DNA of 28,318 nt from Bacteroidales bacterium (GTDB lineage: Bacteria > Bacteroidota > Bacteroidia > Bacteroidales > UBA932). Location: the NCBI GenBank assembly GCA_017548445.1, contig JAFYZZ010000072.1, forward strand, positions 1-28,318, in the 5' to 3' direction. A program made the translations under genes and the position numbers. Numbering within the stretch: position 1 is the first letter of the stretch; each line of letters opens with the position of its first letter. Under the pieces are notes generated by a model, which was not told the DNA's origin, did not search any database, and saw only the letters and a program-made list of their open reading frames with translations. Of this stretch, positions 1 to 7,930 are shown piece by piece.

Positions 1-875
1 GGCTCGGACTCCTTGTCCAGCTTGATGACCTTGGCGTAGCAGCCGCCTTCGAAGTTGAAGACGCCCTCGTCGTCCCAGCCGTGCTCGTCGTCGCCGATGA
101 GCAGACGCTTGGGATCGGTGGAGAGGGTGGTCTTGCCGGTGCCGGACAGGCCGAAGAAGATGGCGGTGTTCTCGCCGTTCATATCGGTGTTGGCGGAGCA
201 GTGCATCGCGGCGATGCCCTTGAGCGGGAGGAAGTAGTTCATCATCGAGAACAGGCCCTTCTTCATCTCGCCGCCGTACCAGGTATTGAGGATGACCTGC
301 TCCTTGCTGCTCACGTTGAAGGCGACGCAGGTGTCGGAGCGGAGACCCAGTTCCTGGTAGTTGTCCACCTTGGCCTTGGCGGCGCAGTAGACGAGGAAGT
401 CAGGCTCCTGGTCGAACTCGGCCTGGTTCATCGGGCGGATGAACATATTGGTCACGAAGTGGGCCTGCCAGGCCACCTCCATAATGAAGCGGATCTTCAT
501 ACGGGTGTCCTTGTGGGTGCCGCAGAAGCCGTCCACGACGAAGAGGCGCTTGCCGCTGAGCTGCTTGAGAGCGAGGTTCTTGACCTCTTTCCAGACCTTC
601 TCGGACATCTCGTGGTTGTCGTTCGGATAATCCGGCGTGTTCCACCACACGGTGTCCTTGGAGTTCTTGTCCATCACGATGTACTTGTCCTTGGGGGAGC
701 GTCCGGTATAGACGCCGGTCATCACGTTGATGGCGCCGAGTTCGGTTACCTGGCCCTTGTCATAGCCCTCGAGGCCGGGCTTGGTCTCCTCGTTGTAGAG
801 GACTTCGTAGGTGGGGTTGTAAAGGATCTCGGTGACTCCTTTGATGCCGTACTTGCTTAAATCGATCTTAGGCAT
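1..875 (-). CDS. pckA: ATP-dependent phosphoenolpyruvate carboxykinase (3' end cut by the window edge)
   Basis: Phosphoenolpyruvate carboxykinase (ATP) interconverts oxaloacetate plus ATP with PEP, CO2 and ADP in the cytoplasm. In anaerobic Bacteroidales it usually runs in the CO2-fixing direction on the way to succinate. About 291 codons are present from the start at 875 (protein begins [10 protein letters not shown]) to the left edge; the family is normally about 530 residues, so nearly half is missing. Visible landmarks are the early TGRSPKDKY substrate loop, the [14 protein letters not shown]-loop with Lys248, and a following acidic metal/nucleotide stretch ([21 protein letters not shown] is 21 long, so only its core [11 protein letters not shown] is cited). 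It is divergent from recQ, with its own promoter at 934-964 and a leader of about 54 bases. Identification is secure. Confidence 0.96.
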   Translation of the reverse strand, partial: MPKIDLSKYGIKGVTEILYNPTYEVLYNEETKPGLEGYDKGQVTELGAINVMTGVYTGRSPKDKYIVMDKNSKDTVWWNTPDYPNDNHEMSEKVWKEVKNLALKQLSGKRLFVVDGFCGTHKDTRMKIRFIMEVAWQAHFVTNMFIRPMNQAEFDQEPDFLVYCAAKAKVDNYQELGLRSDTCVAFNVSSKEQVILNTWYGGEMKKGLFSMMNYFLPLKGIAAMHCSANTDMNGENTAIFFGLSGTGKTTLSTDPKRLLIGDDEHGWDDEGVFNFEGGCYAKVIKLDKESE

Positions 876-933
876 AATGATATGATTTGATGTTGTTTAT
901 TTGTTTGTTAAGTCTCCTAACCAAAAAATCGTA

Positions 934-964
934 CAAATATAGTAAAAGTCCCGCATATTTCCAA
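934..964 (-). promoter_or_regulatory. Bacteroidota-type promoter of pckA
   Basis: On the minus strand the -7 element TATATTTG lies at 941-934, and a TTG (-33 core) at 964-962 sits about 20 bases upstream. This matches the TTTG-N19/20-TAnnTTTG pattern recognised by the Bacteroidota primary sigma factor. The predicted transcription start is near 929, giving a leader of roughly 54 bases before the ATG at 875. This is read by eye, not measured. Confidence 0.65.
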
Positions 965-1012
965 CACCGGGTTTCATCGTTCCGGACAGGTGGAGGATTG
1001 GGATTATTTCCG

Positions 1013-1020
1013 TATTTTTG
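1013..1020 (+). promoter_or_regulatory. -7 element of recQ, almost touching the start codon
   Basis: TATTTTTG is a perfect TAnnTTTG -7 element. It ends only five bases before the ATG at 1026, so transcription should begin at or within a few bases of the start codon. No good TTTG is seen at the usual -33 distance. If real, it rules out the upstream GTG at 990 as the start, because that codon would lie ahead of the transcript. Confidence 0.55.
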
Positions 1021-1025
1021 CAGAT

Positions 1026-2888
1026 ATGGAAACGCTGGATGTCCTGAAGCAGTACTGGGGCTACGACGCCTTCCGTCCGATGCAGGAGGAGATCATCTCC
1101 GCGGCCCTGCAGGGACGGGACGTGCTCGCCGTGCTGCCCACGGGCGGCGGCAAGTCTGTGTGCTTCCAGGTGCCTGCGCTGATGCGCGACGGCCTGGCCC
1201 TCGTGGTCACACCCCTGATCGCCCTGATGAAGGACCAGGTGCAGAACCTGGAGGCGCGGGGCATCCGGGCGCTGGCGATTCACGCCGGAATGGACCGGCG
1301 CGAGGTGGACCTGAAGCTGAACAACGCCGCCTACGGCGACTTCAAGTTCCTGTATGTCTCGCCGGAACGCCTGAACACCTCGCTCTTCCGTTCCTACCTG
1401 CGGGTGCTCCCGATCAGCTTCATCGTCGTGGACGAGGCGCACTGCATCTCGCAGTGGGGCTATGACTTCCGCCCGGACTACCTGGGAATCAGCGCCTTGC
1501 GGGAAGTGGTCGACGCCCCGGTGATCGCCCTCACAGCCACGGCCACGCCCCGGGTGGCGGCGGACATTATGGACAAGCTGGCTTTCCGGGAACCCCTGCT
1601 GCTGAAAAGCGGCTTCGAACGGCCCAACCTCTCCTACATCGTCCGCCGCTGCGAGGACAAGAGCGGTCAGCTGCTCGACATCTGCCGGGGAGTGGACGGG
1701 TCCGGCATCGTTTATATGCGGAGCCGCGCGCGCAGCGAGGAGACGGCTGCCTTCCTGCAGGCGAACGGCATCTCCGCGTCGTTCTATCACGCCGGACTGG
1801 ACGGCGGGCAGCGCAATCTGCGCCAGGAGGCGTGGAAACGCGGCGAGATCCGAGTGATGGTTTGCACCAACGCCTTCGGGATGGGCATCGACAAACCCGA
1901 CGTGCGCTTCGTGGTGCACACGGGCCTGCCGGAGAGCCCGGAATCCTATTTCCAGGAGGCCGGCCGGGCGGGCCGCGACGGGCTCCGCTCCTATGCCGTG
2001 CTGCTGTGGAACGCCACGGACGTCCGGCGGCTGAAGCAGCTGCTGGACGTGTCGTTCCCCTCGCTGGAGTTCATCGAGGACGTGTACCAGAAACTCCACG
2101 TCTTCTACGAGATTCCCTACGAGGCGGGTGTCGGCCGGCAGCTGAAGTTCGACCTGGAGGCGTTCTCGAAGCATTTCGGGCTGGACCGTTCCCGCGTGCA
2201 TTACGCCCTGAAATACCTCGAACGCTCGGAACACCTGACGTTCTCGGAAGACGTGGAGATTGCCACGCAGGTCAAGATCCTGGCCGACCGCGACGCCCTG
2301 TACGAGATAGACCTCCCGGACCCGGCGATGGTGAACCTGCTGGAAGTGCTGATGCGCCGCTATACGGGCGTGTTCTCCTACGTGGTGCCTATTAGGGAAG
2401 AAGAGGTGGCCGCCGCCTGCGGCCTGGCCGTGCCCGCCTTCCGCCAACTTCTGTACCGGACGGCGCTGGAGCACGTGATCAAGTACGTGCCCGGCGAACG
2501 CTGCAGCGTGGTGTACCTGCACCACAACCGCCTGATGCCGGGCAACGTGGACCTGCAGAAGGCGAAGTACGACTTCCTGCTGGAGAACGCCCGCGCCCGG
2601 ATGGACGCCGTGACGGAATATGCCACGGAGGAAGGGGAGTGCCGCTCGCACTGGCTGCTGCGCTATTTCGGCCAGGAGGAATCGGACGCCTGCGGCACCT
2701 GCGACGTGTGCCGCTCGCATCGCTCTTCTCCGTCATCCGCCGGCGAATCCCGCGTCCGCGCCTGGTGGACCGCGCACCCCGGCGCCTCCCTGCAGGAATT
2801 CCGTGCCTGGTGCGCCGACCCGGGAAGCGGCGCCCCTCCCGACGCCGTGGCACTTTACCGCCGCCTGCTGGACGAAGGGGAACTGTAA
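1026..2888 (+). CDS. recQ: ATP-dependent DNA helicase RecQ
   Basis: A superfamily 2 3'-to-5' DNA helicase acting in recombination and replication-fork repair; 620 residues, typical for the family. In order: the Q-motif region (FRPMQEE), Walker A LPTGGGKS with Lys43, Walker B DEAH at 136-139 followed by CISQWGYDFRP (the RecQ aromatic loop), the TATATP motif III, and helicase C-domain motifs IV to VI ending in QEAGRAGRDG. The zinc-binding subdomain has Cys539, Cys556, Cys559 and Cys562. A tail of about 55 residues follows, too short for me to recognise an HRDC domain. The start is set at ATG 1026 rather than the in-frame GTG at 990, because the -7 promoter element lies between them and homologues begin near this point. 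The gene is unrelated to the sugar cluster downstream. Confidence 0.95.
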   Translation: METLDVLKQYWGYDAFRPMQEEIISAALQGRDVLAVLPTGGGKSVCFQVPALMRDGLALVVTPLIALMKDQVQNLEARGIRALAIHAGMDRREVDLKLNNAAYGDFKFLYVSPERLNTSLFRSYLRVLPISFIVVDEAHCISQWGYDFRPDYLGISALREVVDAPVIALTATATPRVAADIMDKLAFREPLLLKSGFERPNLSYIVRRCEDKSGQLLDICRGVDGSGIVYMRSRARSEETAAFLQANGISASFYHAGLDGGQRNLRQEAWKRGEIRVMVCTNAFGMGIDKPDVRFVVHTGLPESPESYFQEAGRAGRDGLRSYAVLLWNATDVRRLKQLLDVSFPSLEFIEDVYQKLHVFYEIPYEAGVGRQLKFDLEAFSKHFGLDRSRVHYALKYLERSEHLTFSEDVEIATQVKILADRDALYEIDLPDPAMVNLLEVLMRRYTGVFSYVVPIREEEVAAACGLAVPAFRQLLYRTALEHVIKYVPGERCSVVYLHHNRLMPGNVDLQKAKYDFLLENARARMDAVTEYATEEGECRSHWLLRYFGQEESDACGTCDVCRSHRSSPSSAGESRVRAWWTAHPGASLQEFRAWCADPGSGAPPDAVALYRRLLDEGEL

Positions 2889-2913
2889 CGGGCTTTTCCG
2901 CATATCCGCCGGA

Positions 2914-2945
2914 TTTGGAAGAATGGAAGAAAAACCGTATTTTTG
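2914..2945 (+). promoter_or_regulatory. Promoter of the esterase-GH43 gene
   Basis: TTTG at 2914-2917, a 20-base spacer, then a perfect TATTTTTG at 2938-2945 form one of the two cleanest Bacteroidota promoters in the window. The predicted start of transcription is around 2950, leaving a leader of about 40 bases before the ATG at 2991. It separates this gene from recQ; no obvious terminator lies between them. Confidence 0.75.
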
Positions 2946-2990
2946 GAGTTACGATTGCACTGAAACAGACTTCTTATAACTAAAGACGAT

Positions 2991-5210
2991 ATGAAAAGAA
3001 TCCTCACCGTTCTCGCCGTCTGCCTGGCGTGCTCCGGCGCCCTCAAGGCGCAGCCTGCCGGCGGTTTCGGCGGCTTCCAGATGCCCAAGATCGACGTCCA
3101 CTGCTCGCAGAAGTACGCGGACATCGACTACGCGGGCGACGACCAGGTCTATCACAAGATGGACATCTACCTGCCCAGGATGCAGAAAGAGACCTATCCG
3201 GTGGTGGTGCACATCTACGGCAGCGCTTGGTATTCCAACAACTCCAAGGGAATGGCGGACCTGGGCACCATCGTGAACGCCCTGCTGGACGCGGGCTATG
3301 CGGTCGTGACCCCGAACCACCGTTCGTCGGCCGACGCCAAGTTCCCGGCACAGATCCACGACATCAAGGCCGTGATCCGCTACATCCGCGCGAACGCCGG
3401 AGTGTATCACCTGGATCCTTCCTTCATCGCCACGTCCGGATTCTCGTCCGGCGGTCACCTTTCCTCGCTGGCCGCGACGAGTGGCGGCGTGGCCGAGCTG
3501 GAGGGTGAAGTGGGCGGTTATACGCGCTTCAGCAGCCGCGTGGACGCCGCCTGCGACTGGTCCGGCCCCATCGACCTCAATTATATGAGCTGCGGCGCCG
3601 CCGAGGACACCTGGAACCACGGTCCGGAAGAGGCCGTGATGGGCTTCCCCTTCAAGGGCAACGAGGAGCGCTTCAAGGCGCTCAACGCCACCACCTACAT
3701 CGACCCGTCCGACCCGCCGGTGGTCATCTTCCACGGCACGGAGGACAACGTGGTCCCGAACTGCCAGGGCTCGCATTTCTATGAGTTGCTGGACAAGGCG
3801 GGCATCCGCACCGAGCTTTACCTGGTGGAGGGCGGCGGCCACGGTATGAATATGTATTCCGAGAAGAACCTCCGTTCTATGACGAACTTCCTGGACAAGG
3901 TGCGCGTCGAGAAGGGCGGCACTTTCGTCACGGGTACTAACCCCGTCATCACGGGTTTGTTCTCCGCCGATCCTTCGGCACACGTTTTCAACGGCAGGCT
4001 TTACCTCTATCCTTCGCACGACATCCCGACTGTCAACTTCCAGCGTGACCAGCCGTGGTTCTGTATGTCCGACTACCACGTCTTCTCGACCGACGACCTC
4101 ACGCACTGGACCGACCACGGCAATATCGTGGACCAGAAGGACGTGCCCTGGGGCAACCCCACGGCCAACTCGATGTGGGCTCCGGACTGCGTGGAGAAGG
4201 ACGGCAAGTACTATTTCTACTTCCCGAATGCTCCGGCACGCGGCCGCGGTTTCGGTTTCGGGATCGGCGTGGCGGTCTCCGATACGCCTTACGGCCCCTT
4301 CAAGATCGATGAGAATACGGTGCAGGGTACCGGCGGCATCGACCCCTGCGCGTTCAAGGACGACGACGGCACCATCTACCTGATCTGGTCCGGGATGGGC
4401 CTTCGCGGCGGCAAGCTCAAGGACAATATGAAGGAGATCGACGGCGAGGGCGTCCGCCTGGACGAGGCTTTCCCGAAAGGCCAGACCGAAGGTCCGTTTA
4501 TGTTCAAGCGCAACGGCAAGTATTATCTTACCTATCCCTGGGTGCGCGAGCAGGGCGGCACCGAGTGCCTCGCTTACGGTATGAGCGACAACCCGCTGGG
4601 CCCCTACGAGTTCAAGGGCGTGTTTATGGACGAGTCTCCCACCGGCTGCTGGACCAACCACCATTCCTTCGTGGAGTTCAACGGACAGTGGTATCTGTTC
4701 TATCACCACAACGATTTCAGCCCGGACTTCGACAAGAACCGCTCGGTGCGTGTGGACAAGGTGTCGTTCAACCCGGACGGCACGATCGTCCCCGTGATTC
4801 CGACCTGGCGCGGCGTAGGTTATTTCCGGGCTTCCGACGAGCTGAACATCGACCGCTACAGCGAGATCGAGGGCGCCACGGTGGATTATCTCGACCCATA
4901 TAATTACTTCGCAGGCTGGAAGACCCTGTTCGCCAAGCCGGGCGACAAGGTGCGCTTCAACGAGGTGGATTTCGGCAGCAAGGCTCCCAAGAAAGTGCAG
5001 CTGCGCGTAAAGGTGGACAATATCGCCACGCTGCGCATCTCCACGGTGGGCGGCAAGCGCTACCAGGACGTCGTACTGGGCCCGACCAACGGCGAATGGC
5101 CCGTGGCCGAGGCTCCCTTCAAGCCGAAGGTCAAGGGCGTTCAGGACGTCACCGTCGAGCTGCTTTCCGGCGCCGCGGAGGTCGACTGGATCTCCTTCCC
5201 CGCCAAATAG
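2991..5210 (+). CDS. Secreted bifunctional enzyme: alpha/beta-hydrolase esterase fused to GH43 and a CBM6-like domain
   Basis: 739 residues. After a signal peptide (cleavage probably after LKAQ near residue 21) comes an alpha/beta-hydrolase of the BD-FAE/acetyl-xylan-esterase-like type (about 45-300). Its triad is complete: Ser152 in GFSSG, Asp252 in HGTEDNVVP and His284 in GGGHGMN, with an oxyanion-type HIYGSAW loop. Next is a GH43 five-bladed propeller (about 315-615) with base Asp327 (SADPSA), modulator Asp451 (GGIDPCAF) and acid Glu500 (TEGPF). The last 115 residues resemble CBM6, ending in VDWISF. Both catalytic halves look active, so one chain could remove an acyl group and an arabinose or xylose from the same branch. 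The GH43 subfamily and ester specificity (feruloyl or acetyl) cannot be settled by reading. It is transcribed alone from its own promoter. Confidence 0.88.
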   Translation: MKRILTVLAVCLACSGALKAQPAGGFGGFQMPKIDVHCSQKYADIDYAGDDQVYHKMDIYLPRMQKETYPVVVHIYGSAWYSNNSKGMADLGTIVNALLDAGYAVVTPNHRSSADAKFPAQIHDIKAVIRYIRANAGVYHLDPSFIATSGFSSGGHLSSLAATSGGVAELEGEVGGYTRFSSRVDAACDWSGPIDLNYMSCGAAEDTWNHGPEEAVMGFPFKGNEERFKALNATTYIDPSDPPVVIFHGTEDNVVPNCQGSHFYELLDKAGIRTELYLVEGGGHGMNMYSEKNLRSMTNFLDKVRVEKGGTFVTGTNPVITGLFSADPSAHVFNGRLYLYPSHDIPTVNFQRDQPWFCMSDYHVFSTDDLTHWTDHGNIVDQKDVPWGNPTANSMWAPDCVEKDGKYYFYFPNAPARGRGFGFGIGVAVSDTPYGPFKIDENTVQGTGGIDPCAFKDDDGTIYLIWSGMGLRGGKLKDNMKEIDGEGVRLDEAFPKGQTEGPFMFKRNGKYYLTYPWVREQGGTECLAYGMSDNPLGPYEFKGVFMDESPTGCWTNHHSFVEFNGQWYLFYHHNDFSPDFDKNRSVRVDKVSFNPDGTIVPVIPTWRGVGYFRASDELNIDRYSEIEGATVDYLDPYNYFAGWKTLFAKPGDKVRFNEVDFGSKAPKKVQLRVKVDNIATLRISTVGGKRYQDVVLGPTNGEWPVAEAPFKPKVKGVQDVTVELLSGAAEVDWISFPAK

Positions 5211-5225
5211 CGTGTATCACGGCAT

Positions 5226-5260
5226 AAGAAAGGCGGCCCGGATCCCGGGTCGCCTTTCTT
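5226..5260. terminator. Bidirectional hairpin terminator between convergent genes
   Basis: The arms AAGAAAGGCG (5226-5235) and CGCCTTTCTT (5251-5260) pair perfectly over 10 bp. Inside them CCCGG (5237-5241) pairs with CCGGG (5245-5249) around an ATC loop, with a G-T pair joining the two stems. It lies 15 bases after the esterase-GH43 stop and 16 bases beyond the GH51 stop on the other strand. The A-rich and T-rich arm ends let it act in both directions. Confidence 0.85.
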
Positions 5261-5276
5261 GTTGTCCTCCTTTCTT

Positions 5277-7808
5277 TTATTCGCGGTTCAGGGTGATGAC
5301 GCCGGCGGAGAGCGGATCGATGCTGAGGGTCGCATTGCCGTCCTGTACGGGGACGGCCTTCTTCTGCCGGGCGAGGGCGTGCGGCTGCTCCATCGTGTTG
5401 GCGGCGTCCAGGCTGCCCGGAGCGTAGAACTCGTATTCCGCGCCGGCCAGGCCGCCCCAGTCGCCGCGGAGCGTCAGTTCGTAAGGCTTGTCGGTGGGGT
5501 TGACCACCTTGAAGATGACGCCGCCCCCGTTTCCGGCCAGGGAGGCGGACACGCTCAGGTCCTTGGTATCTCCCTCATAGGCAAGGCGGTAGGGGGAATA
5601 ATGGTCGTACCACAGTTCCGTAATCAGGTAGTTCGGCGCCACGAAGAGGCCCTGATAGTCGAAGTTGATGAACGCGTTGTTCCAGTCGGGGGCGTCGGTG
5701 CGGCGGATGAACAGGGCAGCGGCGCCCATCGCCACCACGTCCAGGTTCTCGCAGACGTTCAGGAAACCGCCGGCGAACAGGCCCGTGCGCCAGTCGGTGC
5801 TATTAAGGTTCCACTCGGAGATGAACAGCTTGATGTTGGGGTTCGGGCACCTGGCGATCATATCGGCGTAGCGCTGGTACTGCTGCGCGAGGCGCTGCGG
5901 GCCGGTGGCGTAGCCGCCCTGCTGCTCGTAGTGATGCAGGGACACGTAGTCGAAGAAACGGCCGGAACGATTGAAGAACGCCTCGTCCTCGGGGAAACCG
6001 CCGCAGACGATGATCTTGATGGACGGGTCCACCGCGCGCATCGCGGCGGAATAGTCGCGCACGCAGCGCTCGTAGCGCTCGATACCCATCTCCCACATCT
6101 CGTTGTCGATCTCCCAGTACTTCACGTTATAGGGCTCGGGATGGCCGTTGGCGGCCCGCTTGGCGCCCCATTCTCCCGTGGCGGGCTCGTTGCAGTAGCG
6201 CAGCCAGTTCACAGCGTTCTGCAGGAGTTCGTCATACTCGGATTCGGGCCGCTCGAAGCCCACGCTCACCACGATCACCGGCTCGGAGCCGATCTCGCGG
6301 CAGAAGCGGATGAACTCGTCGGTGCCGAAGCAGTTCTGGTCGTAGTCCAGCCACTGCCAGTGGTCCCAGCGGCGGCGGGCTTCCTGCGGGCCGATTCCCC
6401 ACTTCCAGTCGTACTGCGCGGCATAGCCGCCGCCCGGCCAGCGCAGGCAGGTGGGATGCAGGTCCTTGACGGCCTGGAAGATGTCGGGACGGAAGCCGCC
6501 CAGCGCGAGGCCGCTCTGCGTGGACATCGTGGCCATATCGACCAGCAGGGTGCCGTCCTCGGCCGCGATGGCGAAGTCGGCGTCGCCCCGGTAGGCCCCG
6601 GCGTCCAGGGTGAATTCATACTTCTGCCAGTCCGGAGACGGGCAGCCCAGGCTCTTGCGGACGAGCCACTCGCCATTGCGGCGCAGGCCCACGCTCAGGC
6701 GGGCCCGGCCGTCGCCCTTGGCATAGACCGAACCCACGAAGGCGTCGCCCGGACGGACGGCCTGCGGACCCTGCTGCAGGCCGGAGAGGCCCTTGGCGGC
6801 AATCTGCTGGGCGTAATCCATATTGACGGCATCTCCCTTGATGAGCTTGAAGGCGGCGTCGCCGAAGGAGGTCCATTCGGGCGCCACGTCGGGAATCTTC
6901 ACTTGCTCGGGCTGGCCCTCGAACAGGACCTGCTTGCCGGACGTGATGCGGATGTTGCGGTAGAGGGCTTCCGTATAGTTCTCCCAGAGGGTGACGGTGT
7001 TCTGCCTGCGGCCGGTGGGGACGTTCTTGGAAAGGATCTTCTTGCCGTCCCACCAGACGCTGACGCTGCGGGCGCGGCAGCTGATCTTGACGTGGTGCCA
7101 GGAGTCCTGGTCGATCTGCGCCGCCTGGGCGGCCTTGGTGGCGATGGGCTCCAGCGTCACCACCTTGCGGGTGCGTCCGGCGAACATCGGGACTTCCTTC
7201 TCCACGCGGGTGGCCAGGGTGAACTCGGCTGTAGTGGCCTGTTTCTGGGCCTGGGCCAGGGCCCTGGCCTGGTTGTCGGCCTCGATCTGGGCCTGGGTTT
7301 GGGCGAGGGCGAAACGCTGCCCCTCGAAGGCGGGATCGTAGAGCCTCAGGAAGTAGGGTTCCCCATCGGCCTGGTCCTTGACGGCGAAGCGAAGGTCCAG
7401 CAGACCGCCGCTCCAGCGCCGGCCGGGCAACTTGTAGGCGCGCCATTTCACGTCCATCTCGATGTCATAGCTGTCGGTGTCCAGCTGCACCAGCTCGATG
7501 GGCTGCTCGTAACGGGTGGGGGAATGCAGGATGTCGTCCGCATCGGCGAACCAGCCGTCGAAATAGCCGTCGCGCGGCGCGATGCCGGGGAAATGCTCAG
7601 GCTCGAAGGAACGGCCGTAGATGATTTCCTGCCACACGCCGTTGTTGGCGGAGAAGTAGATGTGCTCGAACAGCTGGCCGTAGATGAGCGGGTCGATCCG
7701 CCCGTCCGGCTTGAGGGAAGGAACGTTGATGCTGACGTTTTCCTGGGCTGCGGCCGCGGCGCCCAGCAAGAGGGTCGCGGCGAGAAGGATGCGTTTGAAA
7801 GGATACAT
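5277..7808 (-). CDS. Secreted GH51 alpha-L-arabinofuranosidase
   Basis: 843 residues with a signal peptide ending near AAAAAQ. It removes terminal alpha-L-arabinofuranose from arabinoxylan or arabinan fragments by a retaining mechanism. The N-terminal family signature GQLFEHIYFSANNGVW is present. A laminin-G/DUF1080-like sandwich and a CBM4-like sandwich follow (about 80-430), then the TIM barrel with LRWPGG and catalytic residues Glu570 (acid/base, in YWEIDNEMW) and Glu665 (nucleophile, in LFISEWNLN), then a C-terminal beta-sandwich. Residues about 166-194 form an Ala/Gln-rich insertion. The start at 7808 gives a proper signal peptide; an upstream in-frame extension does not. It is divergent from the GH3 operon and converges on the esterase-GH43 gene. 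Identification is secure; the exact substrate is inferred. Confidence 0.93.
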   Translation of the reverse strand: MYPFKRILLAATLLLGAAAAAQENVSINVPSLKPDGRIDPLIYGQLFEHIYFSANNGVWQEIIYGRSFEPEHFPGIAPRDGYFDGWFADADDILHSPTRYEQPIELVQLDTDSYDIEMDVKWRAYKLPGRRWSGGLLDLRFAVKDQADGEPYFLRLYDPAFEGQRFALAQTQAQIEADNQARALAQAQKQATTAEFTLATRVEKEVPMFAGRTRKVVTLEPIATKAAQAAQIDQDSWHHVKISCRARSVSVWWDGKKILSKNVPTGRRQNTVTLWENYTEALYRNIRITSGKQVLFEGQPEQVKIPDVAPEWTSFGDAAFKLIKGDAVNMDYAQQIAAKGLSGLQQGPQAVRPGDAFVGSVYAKGDGRARLSVGLRRNGEWLVRKSLGCPSPDWQKYEFTLDAGAYRGDADFAIAAEDGTLLVDMATMSTQSGLALGGFRPDIFQAVKDLHPTCLRWPGGGYAAQYDWKWGIGPQEARRRWDHWQWLDYDQNCFGTDEFIRFCREIGSEPVIVVSVGFERPESEYDELLQNAVNWLRYCNEPATGEWGAKRAANGHPEPYNVKYWEIDNEMWEMGIERYERCVRDYSAAMRAVDPSIKIIVCGGFPEDEAFFNRSGRFFDYVSLHHYEQQGGYATGPQRLAQQYQRYADMIARCPNPNIKLFISEWNLNSTDWRTGLFAGGFLNVCENLDVVAMGAAALFIRRTDAPDWNNAFINFDYQGLFVAPNYLITELWYDHYSPYRLAYEGDTKDLSVSASLAGNGGGVIFKVVNPTDKPYELTLRGDWGGLAGAEYEFYAPGSLDAANTMEQPHALARQKKAVPVQDGNATLSIDPLSAGVITLNRE

Positions 7809-7830
7809 AATCGAAGGTAATAATCGTATA

Positions 7831-7838
7831 CAAATATA
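7831..7838 (-). promoter_or_regulatory. -7 element of the GH51 gene
   Basis: Read on the minus strand this is TATATTTG, a perfect TAnnTTTG element about 22 bases upstream of the GH51 start codon. The predicted leader is therefore about 18 bases. No convincing TTTG appears at the -33 distance, so an activator may be needed; none is encoded in the window. Confidence 0.6.
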
Positions 7839-7879
7839 GTTTTTTTTCCTCGCGCGTGCGTAATTCCAAGAAAAAAAAG

Positions 7880-7895
7880 TATATTTGGATATTTG
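7880..7895 (+). promoter_or_regulatory. -7 element(s) of the ten-gene operon
   Basis: TATATTTG at 7880-7887 is a perfect -7 element, followed immediately by GATATTTG at 7888-7895 with one mismatch. The first predicts a leader of about 39 bases before the GH3 ATG at 7931. The -33 position is occupied by an A-rich run and not a clear TTTG. Together with the opposite-strand element at 7831-7838 it forms a compact divergent control region. Confidence 0.55.
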
Positions 7896-7930
7896 CACGC
7901 GAACGAAACCATAACCGATTTATAACCGAT

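Noticed and set aside
990..1025. GTG at 990 as recQ start
   Set aside because: The perfect -7 promoter element at 1013-1020 falls inside this extension, and the extra residues are not expected in RecQ.
2904..2914. Short inverted repeat after recQ as a terminator
   Set aside because: The stem is only about 4-5 bp with no following T-run, and it overlaps the -33 region of the next promoter.
5259..7820. 853-codon open frame on the plus strand opposite the GH51 gene
   Set aside because: It lies antisense to an unmistakable GH51 with intact catalytic residues; its translation is low-complexity (Val/Gly/Ala/Leu/His/Asp) with no motifs. Long antisense frames arise here because GC-ending codons make TTA, CTA and TCA rare.
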